A stretch of 43,593 nt of DNA from Nitrospinaceae bacterium (GCA_024644405.1 JAHELC010000017.1:1-43593); one strand, 5' to 3'. Counted from the stretch's first letter, positions 25,109 to 38,313 are shown. Numbers and translations are program-made. The notes: a model not told the origin generated them from the letters alone.

Positions 25109-25526
25109 CGTAACCTCCCAGTTTATTAAAAACTCTCTCTCCTGAATGTTCGATTGGTTTTAACCGAAAGAAATACTCCTGCAAAAGTTAACTAAAAACG
25201 AAGCTGATTGGATGACCAGTAAAGCAACTCCCAAGCTCTCTCCAAACTTGGTACAAAATCAGACATGAAATTTTTGATTCTGTCCGGACGAGTAAAATCG
25301 TTGATTTATAGCCAATTAAATTGTTTTATTAAATACCCCGGCAGGGTTATTTTTTGTTTTGCGCGCCCCTCCTGGCTAATGCTTTGAAACTATGGGCAAA
25401 CAATTGCAGAAGGGGTGGACGTTGGGCAAGAAATAAAAAAGAGGTACATTTTAAGTTTATGAAATTGAAAAGCCGGTATGTCTTAAAACGTAACATCCAT
25501 TTCGGGGGGGCAACTTGCAGGTTCAC
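25109..25526. other. Non-coding gap upstream of the multicopper oxidase
   Basis: About 420 bases without a convincing gene. It should contain the minus-strand promoter of the oxidase; an exact -35/-10 pair could not be chosen. A stretch at about 25390-25430 (GGGCAAAC then GGACG) recalls part of a c-di-GMP-I riboswitch core, but the conserved remainder is missing. Confidence 0.35.
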
Positions 25527-25562
25527 AAAAAAAATGGGTTATGGCCGAAACCATAACCCATT
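25527..25562 (-). terminator. Terminator downstream of tRNA-Pro
   Basis: AATGGGTTATGG (25533-25544) pairs perfectly with CCATAACCCATT (25551-25562) over a six-base loop. On the minus strand the stem is followed by a T-run (complement of A residues 25527-25534). It lies eight bases after the tRNA 3' end, so it ends the tRNA transcript. Confidence 0.85.
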
Positions 25563-25569
25563 ATTAAGC

Positions 25570-25646
25570 TGGTCGGGATGAGAAGATTTGAACTTCCGAC
25601 CCCCTCGTCCCGAACGAGGTGCGCTACCAGGCTGCGCTACATCCCG
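25570..25646 (-). tRNA. tRNA-Pro(CGG)
   Basis: A 77-base tRNA on the minus strand with CCA encoded. The acceptor stem is CGGGATG/CATCCCG, the anticodon stem CCTCG/CGAGG encloses TTCGGGA with anticodon CGG, and the T loop reads GTTCAAATC. It reads CCG proline codons. It is followed by a strong terminator at 25527-25562. The FmdB gene lies 41 bases upstream on the same strand. Confidence 0.95.
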
Positions 25647-25687
25647 AATTTCTTGTTTGTCTATGAACCGACGGCGGACTACTCGAA

Positions 25688-25876
25688 TTAACTTTTATCC
25701 CACACGTAGCGGTTGATACTCTCGCTCTGGAACGAGGTGTTGGTCACGTTGCGTTCCACGTCCTTCGACTTCTTGCACTTGGGACACTTGACTGCCTTTT
25801 CGCCCACTTCGGACATCTTCATTTCCACGACAAAGTCGTGCTTGCATTTTTTGCAGGTATGATCGTACTGTGGCAT
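25688..25876 (-). CDS. FmdB-type zinc ribbon protein
   Basis: A 62-residue protein of the FmdB regulatory-protein family. Two Cys pairs form a zinc ribbon: CKKC (9-12) and CPKC (31-34). The N-terminal MPQYDHTCKKC motif is the family signature. These small proteins are widespread and their function is largely unknown; some are linked to formamidase and amidase gene regulation. AGAGGT lies eight bases before the ATG. It lies between tRNA-Pro and cmoA on the same strand and may be co-transcribed with cmoA. Confidence 0.9.
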   Translation of the reverse strand: MPQYDHTCKKCKHDFVVEMKMSEVGEKAVKCPKCKKSKDVERNVTNTSFQSESINRYVWDKS

Positions 25877-25952
25877 AATTTCGACCTCTGAAAACCGTTA
25901 AGATTATCCTATTTATATCCTCTTTTCAACGTCCCCGCAAGCGCCGGATGCG

Positions 25953-26702
25953 TCAACTCCGTCTTTTTCCCGGCTTGATCGCCAGGAATCCCGCAAAATT
26001 GAACCATTTGAAAAACACGTCCACCCGGCGGAATCCGGCCCTTGTCAGCAGATCCCGGTTTTTACCCGGTTTCAGGGGGATCAGCACGTTGTCCAGCGCT
26101 TCTCGCTTCTTCGCGATTTCCAGCTTCGAATATCCCTGGCTCCGCTTGTAGCTGTGATACTGCTCGACGAACAGGTCGTTGAGGCCGTCCGATTCGCCCC
26201 GCACTTTTTCGATGAGGATCAGCCCGCCGCCGGGCTGAAGTCCCTGGTAAATCTTTTTCAGCATGGCTGCGCGTCGCTTCGGCGGAATGAACTGCAGGGT
26301 GTAATTCATGATGACCACACTGGCGTTGGCCAACTCGAAATCATCTTCCAGGTCCGCCGCCACCAGTTCGCACCGCTTCAAATGACCCTTCAGTTTGCCG
26401 CGCGCTTTTTTCAACATAGCCGTAGAATTGTCCAGACCAATGAAGCGTATGTTTTTTGTTTTGGGAATGGCTTTGACCAGGTGACGGAGCAGGGTGCCGG
26501 TGGAGCATCCCAGGTCGTACACCGACGAATCCTTTTGTGCGAAGTGCAGGGCGAGGTCGATCACCATCTGCTGGCACTCCTTGTAGAATGGCACGCTCCG
26601 CTCCAGCATGTCGTCGAACACCCGCGCCACCGGTTCGTTGAACTCGAATTTACCAGGAGCCGACGACTGTTTGAATAGCGTGTCCTTTTTTTTATTGGTC
26701 AT
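25953..26702 (-). CDS. cmoA: CmoA-like carboxy-SAM synthase
   Basis: A 249-residue SAM-using enzyme closely similar in motif order to E. coli CmoA, which turns SAM and prephenate into carboxy-SAM for the cmo5U34 tRNA modification. Matching features are DTLF near the start, FNEPVARVFDDMLERSVPFY, YDLGCSTG (62-69), GLDNSTAML (89-97), MNYTLQF, KIYQGLQPGG, and a C-terminal SYKRSQGYSKLEIAKKREALDNV. ATG 26702 is chosen; the upstream TTG-initiated extension lacks family similarity. No ribosome binding site is obvious. The partner CmoB is not in the window. cmo5U occurs in tRNA-Pro(UGG), so lying next to a tRNA-Pro may be coincidence. A stable hairpin at 26731-26756 lies just upstream. Confidence 0.85.
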   Translation of the reverse strand: MTNKKKDTLFKQSSAPGKFEFNEPVARVFDDMLERSVPFYKECQQMVIDLALHFAQKDSSVYDLGCSTGTLLRHLVKAIPKTKNIRFIGLDNSTAMLKKARGKLKGHLKRCELVAADLEDDFELANASVVIMNYTLQFIPPKRRAAMLKKIYQGLQPGGGLILIEKVRGESDGLNDLFVEQYHSYKRSQGYSKLEIAKKREALDNVLIPLKPGKNRDLLTRAGFRRVDVFFKWFNFAGFLAIKPGKRRS

Positions 26703-26730
26703 ACGCGAAAAGGTTGCGCCGAAACGCAAT

Positions 26731-26756
26731 CAGGGCGGCTCCTACGAGCCGCCCTG
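26731..26756. terminator. Stable hairpin between leuA and cmoA
   Basis: An 11-bp perfect inverted repeat CAGGGCGGCTC / GAGCCGCCCTG surrounds CTAC. It lies 31 bases after the leuA stop and upstream of cmoA, both on the minus strand. No T-run follows on either side, so it could be a terminator, a processing site or a partial attenuator. Confidence 0.5.
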
Positions 26757-26787
26757 ACAGGATTGATGGAACAATAGAGGTGAACGA

Positions 26788-28347
26788 TCAGGGGCCCTGG
26801 ATTTCGCCACCGCCCACCGGACCGGATTTGGTTTTGACCAGCAGTTTGTTGACAGCATTGACGTAGGCCTCGGCGCTGGCTTCCACCGTGTTGACGCCGG
26901 TACCCTTGCCGAGCACCTCGCGGCTCTCATGGAGCACGCGCACGGTGACTTCTCCTTGAGCGTCCTTGCCGCGGGTCTTTGACATCACCTGGTAGTCGAG
27001 CAGTTTGCAGGTCATCCCGGTGATGTGGTCGATGGCGTTGTACATGGCATCGACCGGACCGTCGCCCCGGCCGGTCTCCGTGTGCACCTTACCGTCGCGG
27101 CTTTTCAAGGTGACCGTGGCTCCGGGCGTCGCGCCGCTTTCAAAGGTTCCCTGAACTTTTTCCAGAGTGTAAGTGTTCAGTTCTTCATCGGTGAATTTTC
27201 GTTTCTGGATCAAGGCTACGATATCCTCGTCGAACACTTCCTTCTTCTGGTCCGCCAGGGATTTGAAGCCGGCGAATACCCGGTCCAGTTCCTCCTGCGT
27301 CACCTGGTACCCCATCGCTTCGATTTTTTTCGACAGCGCGTTGCGGCCCGAGTGTTTTCCCAGAACCAATTCGGAACTTTCGAGTCCGATATCATGCGGA
27401 TTCATGATCTCGTAGGTATCCTTCTTCTTAAGGAATCCGTCCTGATGCACGCCGGACTCGTGCGCGAACGCGTTTTTGCCGACGATGGCCTTGTTGCGTT
27501 GCACGAAGAAACCGGTGAGACTGCTGACCAGCCGGCTGCAGGCCATGATGTGCCGGGTGTCGATACGGGTATCGATGCCGAAGAAATCTTTGCGCGTTTT
27601 GAGCGCCATGACTATTTCTTCCATCGCGGCGTTGCCGGCGCGTTCGCCGATGCCGTTGATGGTACACTCCACCTGCCGCGCCCCTTCCTTGATGGCTTCA
27701 AGCGAATTTGCCACTGCCATGCCGAGATCGTTGTGGCAATGCACACTGATCACCGCCTGCTCGATGTTGGATACCTTCTGTTTCAGGGTACGGATGATCT
27801 GGCCGAACTGCGCCGGCACCGAATAGCCTACCGTATCGGGGATATTCACCGTGCCCGCCCCGGCATCGATCACCGCCTCCACCACCTCGGAGAGAAACTC
27901 CGGTTCGGTGCGCGAGGCATCTTCCGGAGAGAACTCGATGTCGTCACAAAACTTGCGGCCGAGTTTGACGGCATCTACCGCCATTTGGATGATCTCATCC
28001 TTGCCCTTCTGCAGTTTGTGGTCACGGTGCAGTTTGGAGGTCGACAGGAATATATGAATGCGGGGCGACTCCGCCTTTTCGAGTGCGCGCGCTGCCGCTT
28101 CGACATCTTTTTCGAGCGCGCGGGCGAGACCCGCCACCGAGGAACCCTTGATCTCCTTGGCGATCTGCTGGACCGATTCGAAATCGCCGGGGGACGCAAC
28201 CGGAAACCCCGCCTCAATGACGTCCACTTTTAATAGAGCCAGCTGCCGCGCGATTTCCAACTTTTCCTTGTTGTTCATGCTGGCGCCGGGGCATTGTTCC
28301 CCGTCTCTTAAAGTGGTGTCGAATATAATGAGTCGTTCCGGTTTCAT
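26788..28347 (-). CDS. leuA: 2-isopropylmalate synthase
   Basis: A 519-residue enzyme that condenses acetyl-CoA with 2-ketoisovalerate, the first committed step of leucine synthesis. The TIM-barrel catalytic half contains FDTTLRDGEQ, EFSPEDASRTE, IPDTVGYSVP and HCHNDLGMAVANSLEA. The linker region has CSRLVSSLTGFF and GKHSGRNALSKK. The C-terminal LeuA regulatory dimer domain (about 390-519, feedback by leucine) is present. ATG 28347 is chosen because the catalytic domain starts at once; an upstream in-frame TTG adds residues without family similarity. GGAGG lies 15 bases upstream, further than usual. The CBS-domain gene lies 114 bases upstream on the same strand. Confidence 0.95.
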   Translation of the reverse strand: MKPERLIIFDTTLRDGEQCPGASMNNKEKLEIARQLALLKVDVIEAGFPVASPGDFESVQQIAKEIKGSSVAGLARALEKDVEAAARALEKAESPRIHIFLSTSKLHRDHKLQKGKDEIIQMAVDAVKLGRKFCDDIEFSPEDASRTEPEFLSEVVEAVIDAGAGTVNIPDTVGYSVPAQFGQIIRTLKQKVSNIEQAVISVHCHNDLGMAVANSLEAIKEGARQVECTINGIGERAGNAAMEEIVMALKTRKDFFGIDTRIDTRHIMACSRLVSSLTGFFVQRNKAIVGKNAFAHESGVHQDGFLKKKDTYEIMNPHDIGLESSELVLGKHSGRNALSKKIEAMGYQVTQEELDRVFAGFKSLADQKKEVFDEDIVALIQKRKFTDEELNTYTLEKVQGTFESGATPGATVTLKSRDGKVHTETGRGDGPVDAMYNAIDHITGMTCKLLDYQVMSKTRGKDAQGEVTVRVLHESREVLGKGTGVNTVEASAEAYVNAVNKLLVKTKSGPVGGGEIQGP

Positions 28348-28461
28348 GGTTCGGGTTCGTATCCTCCGCAAAAGGGTTGTAGTGAGCCGATATCTTTGGC
28401 TTTTATCATCTCATAGCTTTCCCGTTTAGAAAAGCCGCTTTGAGCTATTTTTTGAATGGAA

Positions 28462-29106
28462 TTAATTGATCGCGCTGACGACTTTAAATCCGGCTTTTTC
28501 AATTTTTTGGACGACGCTCGCCGTGTCACACAAATCGAGGCGGAAAAAATACACCTGCTTGCCACCGCCGGCGCTGTGAGGCGCCATGCCAACGCTGATG
28601 ATATTCAGGTTTTCCCCGTGGATGATGTTCGAGACGGTTTCAAAATTTTTCGGATTTTTGTCCATCACCACGTCCACGCGCGAGCTGGAATGAAGAATGC
28701 CCATCAGGTCCACGAAGATGCCCAGGATATCCATGATGGAGACGAGACCCACCAGCTTGTTGCGCTTGATCACCGGCAGGGCGCCGATTTTATATTTGTA
28801 GATGATCAAAGCCGCATCTTCGATATGAGTCTCCGGTACCACCACCATCGGGTCACGCGTCATGAAGTCAGAAACTTTCATTTTGGCCGGATTCAAAGGC
28901 TGTATTTTCCCCGAATTGGTTTTAGCTCCTTTGCCAATGAATGCGCCGCGGATATCGCTTTCGGTGATGATTCCCAGAAGCTCGGAACCATCCATTACCG
29001 GGAGATGGCGGATGGCTTTTTCGACCATAACGTCCTGCGCTTTTTTCAGGGAGTCGGACTTTTTAACGGTGATCAATTTCTTCGACATGACTTCGCCGAC
29101 AATCAT
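28462..29106 (-). CDS. CBS-pair protein with C-terminal ACT-like domain
   Basis: A 214-residue cytoplasmic regulator. CBS repeat 1 spans about 1-55 (VGEVMSKKLITVKKSDSL, IRHLPVMDGSELLGIITESDIR); CBS repeat 2 spans about 75-135 (KVSDFMTRDPMVVVPE, IGALPVIKRNKLVGLVSIMDIL). The C-terminus from about 137 has an ACT-like beta-alpha-beta pattern (SSRVDVVMDKNP, IISVGM, VYFFRLDLCD), as in AcuB-like proteins. CBS pairs bind adenosine nucleotides such as AMP or SAM. GGAGG lies before the ATG. It precedes leuA by 114 bases on the same strand, so a link to acetate/CoA or leucine regulation is possible but inferred. Confidence 0.88.
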   Translation of the reverse strand: MIVGEVMSKKLITVKKSDSLKKAQDVMVEKAIRHLPVMDGSELLGIITESDIRGAFIGKGAKTNSGKIQPLNPAKMKVSDFMTRDPMVVVPETHIEDAALIIYKYKIGALPVIKRNKLVGLVSIMDILGIFVDLMGILHSSSRVDVVMDKNPKNFETVSNIIHGENLNIISVGMAPHSAGGGKQVYFFRLDLCDTASVVQKIEKAGFKVVSAIN

Positions 29107-29555
29107 AACGAGCCTCCAAGATTTCAGTAACGGTTATTCATACCTATGTTGAGTATCGAGGATGAGGAATCTGCCGGGAAACGGGTGGTAAGATTTGAGC
29201 CGGCTTAATCAACCAGGAAAAACCCGGGCAACTGCGGTTTGTGTTCTGCCGAAACCCTGCCTTGAACCTTTTTACCAGAATGGGAATCTAAAATATATTA
29301 AAAACAAAAGCTTGCCAGAGGATCGGTATTTCAGAGATATGTAAATTTAAGTATTAATATGTAATTAAAATACACTATTAAGTATAATTAATATACATAA
29401 ATTAATCGGTCAGTTTACATTTCCTTTAAATTCAATAGCTTAGTGGTTTGGCACACCATTTGCTCTATATGGTCACTCTGGGAACGCTTAGACAGGTCTT
29501 GATTTTGCCTGAAATCCCTATAGAATTTCAAGATTCCGCAATCATCCAATAGCAT
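29107..29555. other. Divergent intergenic region upstream of gltB and the CBS gene
   Basis: 449 bases with no gene. The stretch 29290-29400 is very AT-rich and probably flexible or bent. A sigma-54-type promoter at 29448-29464 faces gltB. The left end should hold the minus-strand promoter for the CBS gene. No convincing NtrC dimer site was picked out by eye. Confidence 0.6.
29448..29464 (+). promoter_or_regulatory. Sigma-54 (RpoN) promoter of gltBD
   Basis: TTGGCAC at 29448-29454 and TTGCT at 29460-29464 match the -24/-12 consensus TTGGCAC-N5-TTGCW. The GG (29450-51) to GC (29462-63) spacing is exactly 12 bases. Predicted transcription starts near 29474, about 80 bases before gltB. Sigma-54 dependence implies an activator of the NtrC type acting from upstream DNA, consistent with nitrogen control of glutamate synthase. 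Confidence 0.75.
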
Positions 29556-34090
<4,535 letters not shown>

Positions 34091-34091
<1 letters not shown>

Positions 34092-35560
34092 TGGGTGCGG
34101 TCAAAGGATTTATGGAACACCCCAGGGAGACTCCGAAGTCTCGTCCTGTCAGCGAACGGCTGAAGGATCAGACGGAGGTGTACGAACCGTTTCCGCTGGA
34201 AAAATATCAGGAGCAGGGTGCGCGCTGTATGGATTGCGGCGTGCCGTTTTGCCAGAGCGATACCGGATGCCCGCTGGGCAATGCCATCCCCGACTGGAAT
34301 GACATGGTGTACCGCGACAAGTGGGAAGAGGCGTTGTCCCTGCTTCTCAACACCAACAATTTCCCCGAGTTTACCGGCCGTATCTGTCCCGCACCCTGTG
34401 AAGGGGCGTGCGTGCTGGGAATCACGGAACCGCCGGTGACCATCCGCAATATTGAAGAGATCATTGCGGAAAAGGGATTTGAGAACGGCTGGATGCAGCC
34501 GAATCCGCCTAAAAAACGGACCGGTAAAACGGTGGCGGTGGTGGGTTCCGGTCCTGCAGGGTTGGCGGCTGCGGACCAATTGAATCATGCCGGGCATACA
34601 GTGACGGTTTACGAAAAGGCCGATCGGATCGGCGGGCTTTTGATGTACGGCATCCCCAATTTCAAGCTGGAAAAGAGAATCGTAAAGCGCCGCATAGATT
34701 TGATGGAGGCGGAGGGAGTCATTTTTAAACCCAACTCGCATGTGGGGGTGAACCTGCCCGGCAAAGAACTGTTGGATAATTTCGACTCGGTCATTCTGTG
34801 CTGTGGTTCTGAAAAGCCGCGGGACTTGCCGGTACCGGGACGGGAACTGGACGGCATTCATTTTGCGATGGATTTTCTCCCGCAACAGAACAAGCGCAAC
34901 GAGGGCGATGCCATACCCGAGGATATCAGTATCACGGCGAAAGACAAAAACGTGCTCATCATCGGCGGCGGGGACACCGGATCAGACTGCCTGGGAACGT
35001 CTCTTCGGCAGGGCGCCAAAAAAGTGCATCAGTTTGAACTGCTGGATCAACCGCCTGAGGAGAGAGCGTCCAACAATCCCTGGCCGCAATGGCCGGCCGT
35101 CATGTACACCACTTCCTCCCACGAGGAAGCGCAGGAGCGGGTCACCAAATACAATATCTCGACTCAAAAATTCTCCGGCAAAGACGGGCAGGTGACCCAG
35201 GTTCATGCCGTTAAGATCCAATTCGGCGAACCCGATCCTGAAACCGGTCGCCGTTCCCTGGAAGAGGTTTCCGGTTCCGAGTTCACTCTGGATGTCGAAC
35301 TGGTCCTGCTGGCGATGGGCTTCGTCCATCCCGTGCATGAGGGATTGGTCAAGGAATTCGGGCTGAATCTCGATGGCCGAGGCAATGTGGCCTGTGACCA
35401 GAAGAAGATGACCAGTGTGGACGGTGTGTTTGTGGCCGGTGATATGACGCGGGGTCAGTCGCTGGTAGTCTGGGCGATTGCCGAAGGCCGCGAAGCCGCG
35501 CGCTCCGTCGATGAATACCTCATGGGTTACACTTTCCTGCCCCACAGCGAGTTTCTATAA
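34091..35560 (+). CDS. gltD: Glutamate synthase (NADPH), small subunit
   Basis: A 489-residue NADPH oxidoreductase that feeds electrons to GltB. The N-terminal ferredoxin-like part has two Cys sets for [4Fe-4S] clusters: Cys46, Cys49, Cys54 and Cys60, then Cys99, Cys103 and Cys107. An FAD-binding site lies at 151-160 (VGSGPAGLAA) with YEKADRIGGLLMYGIPN following. The NADPH site is near 298-312 (LIIGGGDTGSDCLG). The C-terminus ends with GQSLVVWAIAEGREAA. ATG 34091 shares its A with the gltB stop (TGATG), so the two are translationally coupled; a longer frame from 33986 overlapping gltB lacks family similarity. Gene order gltB-gltD fits the enterobacterial arrangement. Confidence 0.98.
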
Positions 35561-35637
35561 AACCCTCTCCAAGTCTCGCAGATTTTATCCAAAGCCGTAC
35601 TTAATAACTCTTAAAAAATCAGGGATGGGAAGTGACG

Positions 35638-36243
35638 TTATTTTCCCAGAGAAACGATAAGCTCCACACGTTTGTGGATGCCCAGTTTTTTGAAGATGCG
35701 TTTCATGTGGAATTTGACGGTGAAGGCGCTGATGGAAAGCATTTTTGCGATTTCGTTATCGTTGTAACCCTGCGCGGCGTATTGAACCACTTCTTTCTCC
35801 CGCCGGGTGAGCCCGGCTTCCTCTAATTTTAAGTTTTGCGAGAAATCTGGTTTGGGATTGGCAGGATTTGAATCAATCTTCTTTTCCAGGCAGTGGTGGA
35901 CTTTATGGAACAAATCATCACGATTCACAGGTTTCAAAACATAATCATCCAAGTCCAGGCGGATCGCTTCAATCGCGGTTTCCATGGACGCGAAACCCGT
36001 TAAAATCATAATTGGAGTTTTCGGGTTCAGTTGTTTTATTTTCCGCGACACTTCCAAACCGTCCATGTTTTCCATTATTAAATCAATGATTACGAGATCG
36101 TGTTGTATCATTTTGAAGCTTTTCAGGCCCTCTTCGCCGGACTCTGCGGTAGTGACTTTATACCCGCCCTCTTTAAGATCATCACCTACTGTTTCCAAAA
36201 GAACTTTTTCGTCGTCTATGAGTAGAATGGAGTTTCCGGTCAT
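35638..36243 (-). CDS. Orphan FixJ/NarL-type response regulator
   Basis: A 201-residue two-component regulator. The receiver domain (about 5-120) has Asp10-Asp11, phospho-acceptor Asp54 (VIIDLIM), Thr in MILTGFAS and Lys in YVLKPV. The LuxR-type HTH DNA-binding domain (about 140-200) has LTRREKEVVQYAAQGYNDNEIAKML and the recognition helix TVKFHMKRIFKKLG. ATG 36243 starts the receiver cleanly; an upstream TTG adds residues without similarity. No histidine kinase is adjacent. It converges with gltD, with 77 bases between the stops and no clear terminator. The target genes are unknown. Confidence 0.92.
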   Translation of the reverse strand: MTGNSILLIDDEKVLLETVGDDLKEGGYKVTTAESGEEGLKSFKMIQHDLVIIDLIMENMDGLEVSRKIKQLNPKTPIMILTGFASMETAIEAIRLDLDDYVLKPVNRDDLFHKVHHCLEKKIDSNPANPKPDFSQNLKLEEAGLTRREKEVVQYAAQGYNDNEIAKMLSISAFTVKFHMKRIFKKLGIHKRVELIVSLGK

Positions 36244-36449
36244 ATTGATATTTTGATTCCTTAAAAATATTGGTAAACATTGAAATCGGATGTAAGTTGG
36301 ATATAGTATCAAAATAATTTTGATAAAATCTAACGAAAAGAATGGGATAATTGAAAATAATTGGTATTCCGAACCTTAAAAGGGGGAGTTTCCCTATATA
36401 AATTAATTCTTTTTGGGTGACTTTACCTAAAACAGGGTAAGGAGAGAAA

Positions 36450-37529
36450 TCAGAATTTCAGGCGCTGAAAAATCCCTTTTAATTTTTCTTTGACGGGTTT
36501 GCCGTCTATTTCGGAGAGTTCGTGGAGTAATTCTTTTTGTCTCTTGTTTAATTTTTTTGGAGTTTCAACAATCAATTGAATGATCTGATCGCCTCGGCCG
36601 CGTCCTCTGATTTGCGGAATGCCGGCTCCCTGGATGCGGTAACGGTCTCCGGATTGTGTTCCGGGAGTGATGGAAATCACTTTAGTTTTATTGTCGAGCA
36701 AGGGCACTTCGATTTCCGCTCCCAGCGCCGCCTGAGAAAAGGAAATATTCAGCTGACTGTAGATGTCCAAACCTTCGCGATGAAAAAACTCGTGGGCCTG
36801 GACATGGACAAACACATAAAGGTCGCCGGCAGGCATTCCCGGTGGCGCTTCGCCTTCGCCCCGGAGCCGAAGTCGTGAGCCATCGTCTACGCCTGCAGGG
36901 ATGTTGACTGAAATTTCTTTTTTGTCGATTTCGACGCCTTCCCCATGGCAGGTGAGGCAGGGATCCTTGATGATCTGTCCGGTTCCATGGCAGTGAGGAC
37001 AGGGGCTTTGTAAACTGAAAAATCCCTGAGACCGCACCACCTGTCCCGTTCCGCGGCAGGTCCCGCAAAGAACCGGCGAGGTGCCGGGTTTGCTTCGGGA
37101 ACCTTTGCAGGTCCGACAGGGTACGTGTTTACGGATTTCCACGGATTTTTCTGTTCCAAAGGCGGCCTCTTCGAAAGAGATGGTGGTATCGGCGCGCAGG
37201 TCGGCGCCCCCTCTCTGGCCACCCCCGCCGCCGAAGAAATCACCGAAGATGTCACCAAAGGCGGAAAAAATGTCTTCAAATCCGCCAAACCCGCCGACTC
37301 CTTTGCCTTTTAAACCCTCGTGTCCAAACTGATCGTAGATTTTTCTTTTTTCCGGGTCGCGCAGGACTTCGTAGGCTTCTGCGGCTTGCTTGAATTTTTC
37401 CTCGGCTTCATGATCGCCGGGATTTTTATCCGGATGGTACTTGAGTGCCAATTGGCGGTAGGATTTTTTCAACTCGGATTCGGAAGCATTGCGGCCAACA
37501 CTCAAAACTTCATAATAATCTCGCTTCAC
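36450..37529 (-). CDS. dnaJ: Chaperone DnaJ (Hsp40)
   Basis: A 359-residue type I J-protein that delivers clients to DnaK and stimulates its ATPase. J-domain with HPD at 32-34. A Gly/Phe-rich region spans about 75-105 ([26 protein letters not shown]). The zinc region has four repeats, but the first is degenerate (CRTCKGSRS instead of CxxCxGxG); the others are [16 protein letters not shown] and CLTCHGEG. Two C-terminal substrate-binding domains follow. It lies nine bases after grpE on the same strand, as part of a dnaK-grpE-dnaJ operon. No terminator with a T-run is visible downstream, only a weak TTACC/GGTAA hairpin near 36422-36442. Confidence 0.96.
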   Translation of the reverse strand: MKRDYYEVLSVGRNASESELKKSYRQLALKYHPDKNPGDHEAEEKFKQAAEAYEVLRDPEKRKIYDQFGHEGLKGKGVGGFGGFEDIFSAFGDIFGDFFGGGGGQRGGADLRADTTISFEEAAFGTEKSVEIRKHVPCRTCKGSRSKPGTSPVLCGTCRGTGQVVRSQGFFSLQSPCPHCHGTGQIIKDPCLTCHGEGVEIDKKEISVNIPAGVDDGSRLRLRGEGEAPPGMPAGDLYVFVHVQAHEFFHREGLDIYSQLNISFSQAALGAEIEVPLLDNKTKVISITPGTQSGDRYRIQGAGIPQIRGRGRGDQIIQLIVETPKKLNKRQKELLHELSEIDGKPVKEKLKGIFQRLKF

Positions 37530-37538
37530 TCAAGCTCC

Positions 37539-38153
37539 TTACTGTTTCAGTTTTGCCACTTTAACTTTGGCGGGTTTAAGTAACCGGTCTTTAAAAATGT
37601 AACCCGGTTCCAGCTCCTCCACAACCTCATTATCTTTGTCCGGGTCGGTTGTGTCCTCGGTCATGAAGGCTTCATCGGTCTGGGGATTGAATTTGCGTCC
37701 AGTCGTGGACAGGGTTTCAACACCGCTTTCCTTGAGTGTGCTGAGCAGTTGAGAATAAGTCATATCGATCCCCTGTTTCAGGCTTTCATAATCGGCAGAG
37801 GATTGAGCGGAATCGATCGCCCTTTTAAAATTATCCAAAATGGGGATCAGTGTTTTGAAGAAATCGGCTTTGATCTGCTCAAGTCGGTTTTCGTTCTCTT
37901 TTAGAAGACGAACGCGGATTTCATCGGTTTCCGCAGTTTTGGCCTTGTAGGCGGCGATATATTCCCGAAGCTGTTTGTCCTTGGCGTCGGCTTGATCCTT
38001 TAACTGTTGAACGTAGGAAGGAAGGCGTTCGGCAGGTTCGCCGCCCGGGGATTCTGCTTCATCTTCGTGGACCCAATGGCGCCGGTCACTGACGGTGAAC
38101 CGGGGCGTTTCCCGGTTTTCTGTTGGGTTGTCTTGGCTTTTTGACTCGTTCAT
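37539..38153 (-). CDS. grpE: Nucleotide-exchange factor GrpE
   Basis: A 204-residue GrpE that releases ADP from DnaK. The N-terminus (about 1-50) is acidic and disordered. A long coiled-coil helix follows (about 50-110: QLKDQADAKDKQLREYIAAYKAK, KENENRLEQIKADFFKTLIPILDNFKRA). The C-terminal beta domain has FNPQTDEAFMTE and VVEELEPGYIFKDRLLKPAKVKVAK. It lies between dnaK and dnaJ. The 160-base gap upstream towards dnaK holds two stable hairpins that may process the operon transcript. All three genes are on the minus strand, so grpE is the middle gene. Confidence 0.96.
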   Translation of the reverse strand: MNESKSQDNPTENRETPRFTVSDRRHWVHEDEAESPGGEPAERLPSYVQQLKDQADAKDKQLREYIAAYKAKTAETDEIRVRLLKENENRLEQIKADFFKTLIPILDNFKRAIDSAQSSADYESLKQGIDMTYSQLLSTLKESGVETLSTTGRKFNPQTDEAFMTEDTTDPDKDNEVVEELEPGYIFKDRLLKPAKVKVAKLKQ

Positions 38154-38177
38154 AAATGCACCGTATGCTGATAAATT

Positions 38178-38215
38178 TCAGGCGGGAAAGCCATGGAAAA
38201 GGCTTCCCCGCCTGA
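38178..38215. other. Hairpin 1 in the dnaK-grpE spacer
   Basis: TCAGGCGGGAAAGCC (38178-38192) pairs with GGCTTCCCCGCCTGA (38201-38215) with one mismatch over an eight-base loop. The stem starts 25 bases downstream of the grpE start codon as read on the plus strand, within the leader of grpE on the minus-strand mRNA. A role in mRNA processing or stability is inferred. Confidence 0.55.
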
Positions 38216-38241
38216 GAGAGGTTAAAACCCCTAAGGGAGGT

Positions 38242-38267
38242 GAGAAACCGGGCATGCCCGGTTTCTC
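38242..38267. other. Perfect palindrome in the dnaK-grpE spacer
   Basis: The sequence GAGAAACCGGGCA (38242-38254) pairs perfectly with TGCCCGGTTTCTC (38255-38267), a 26-base palindrome with no loop. It lies 46 bases downstream of the dnaK stop on the minus-strand transcript. It lacks a T-run, so attenuation or RNase processing between dnaK and grpE is more likely than full termination. Confidence 0.6.
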
Positions 38268-38313
38268 GATACTAGCCGGAGCGATGTTCTAAGACACCCA
38301 CCAGCCTTGGCAA

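Noticed and set aside
25375-25435. Resemblance to a c-di-GMP-I riboswitch core (GGGCAAAC, then GGACG)
   Set aside because: The conserved CAAAGCC and the second helix are missing, and the orientation does not precede a gene.
25354-25581. A 75-codon frame before the tRNA
   Set aside because: It runs into the tRNA terminator and tRNA sequence, has no ribosome binding site and resembles no protein.
27025-28233. A 402-codon open frame opposite leuA
   Set aside because: It is antisense to conserved LeuA motifs and is rich in His, Asp and Arg, as expected of a shadow.
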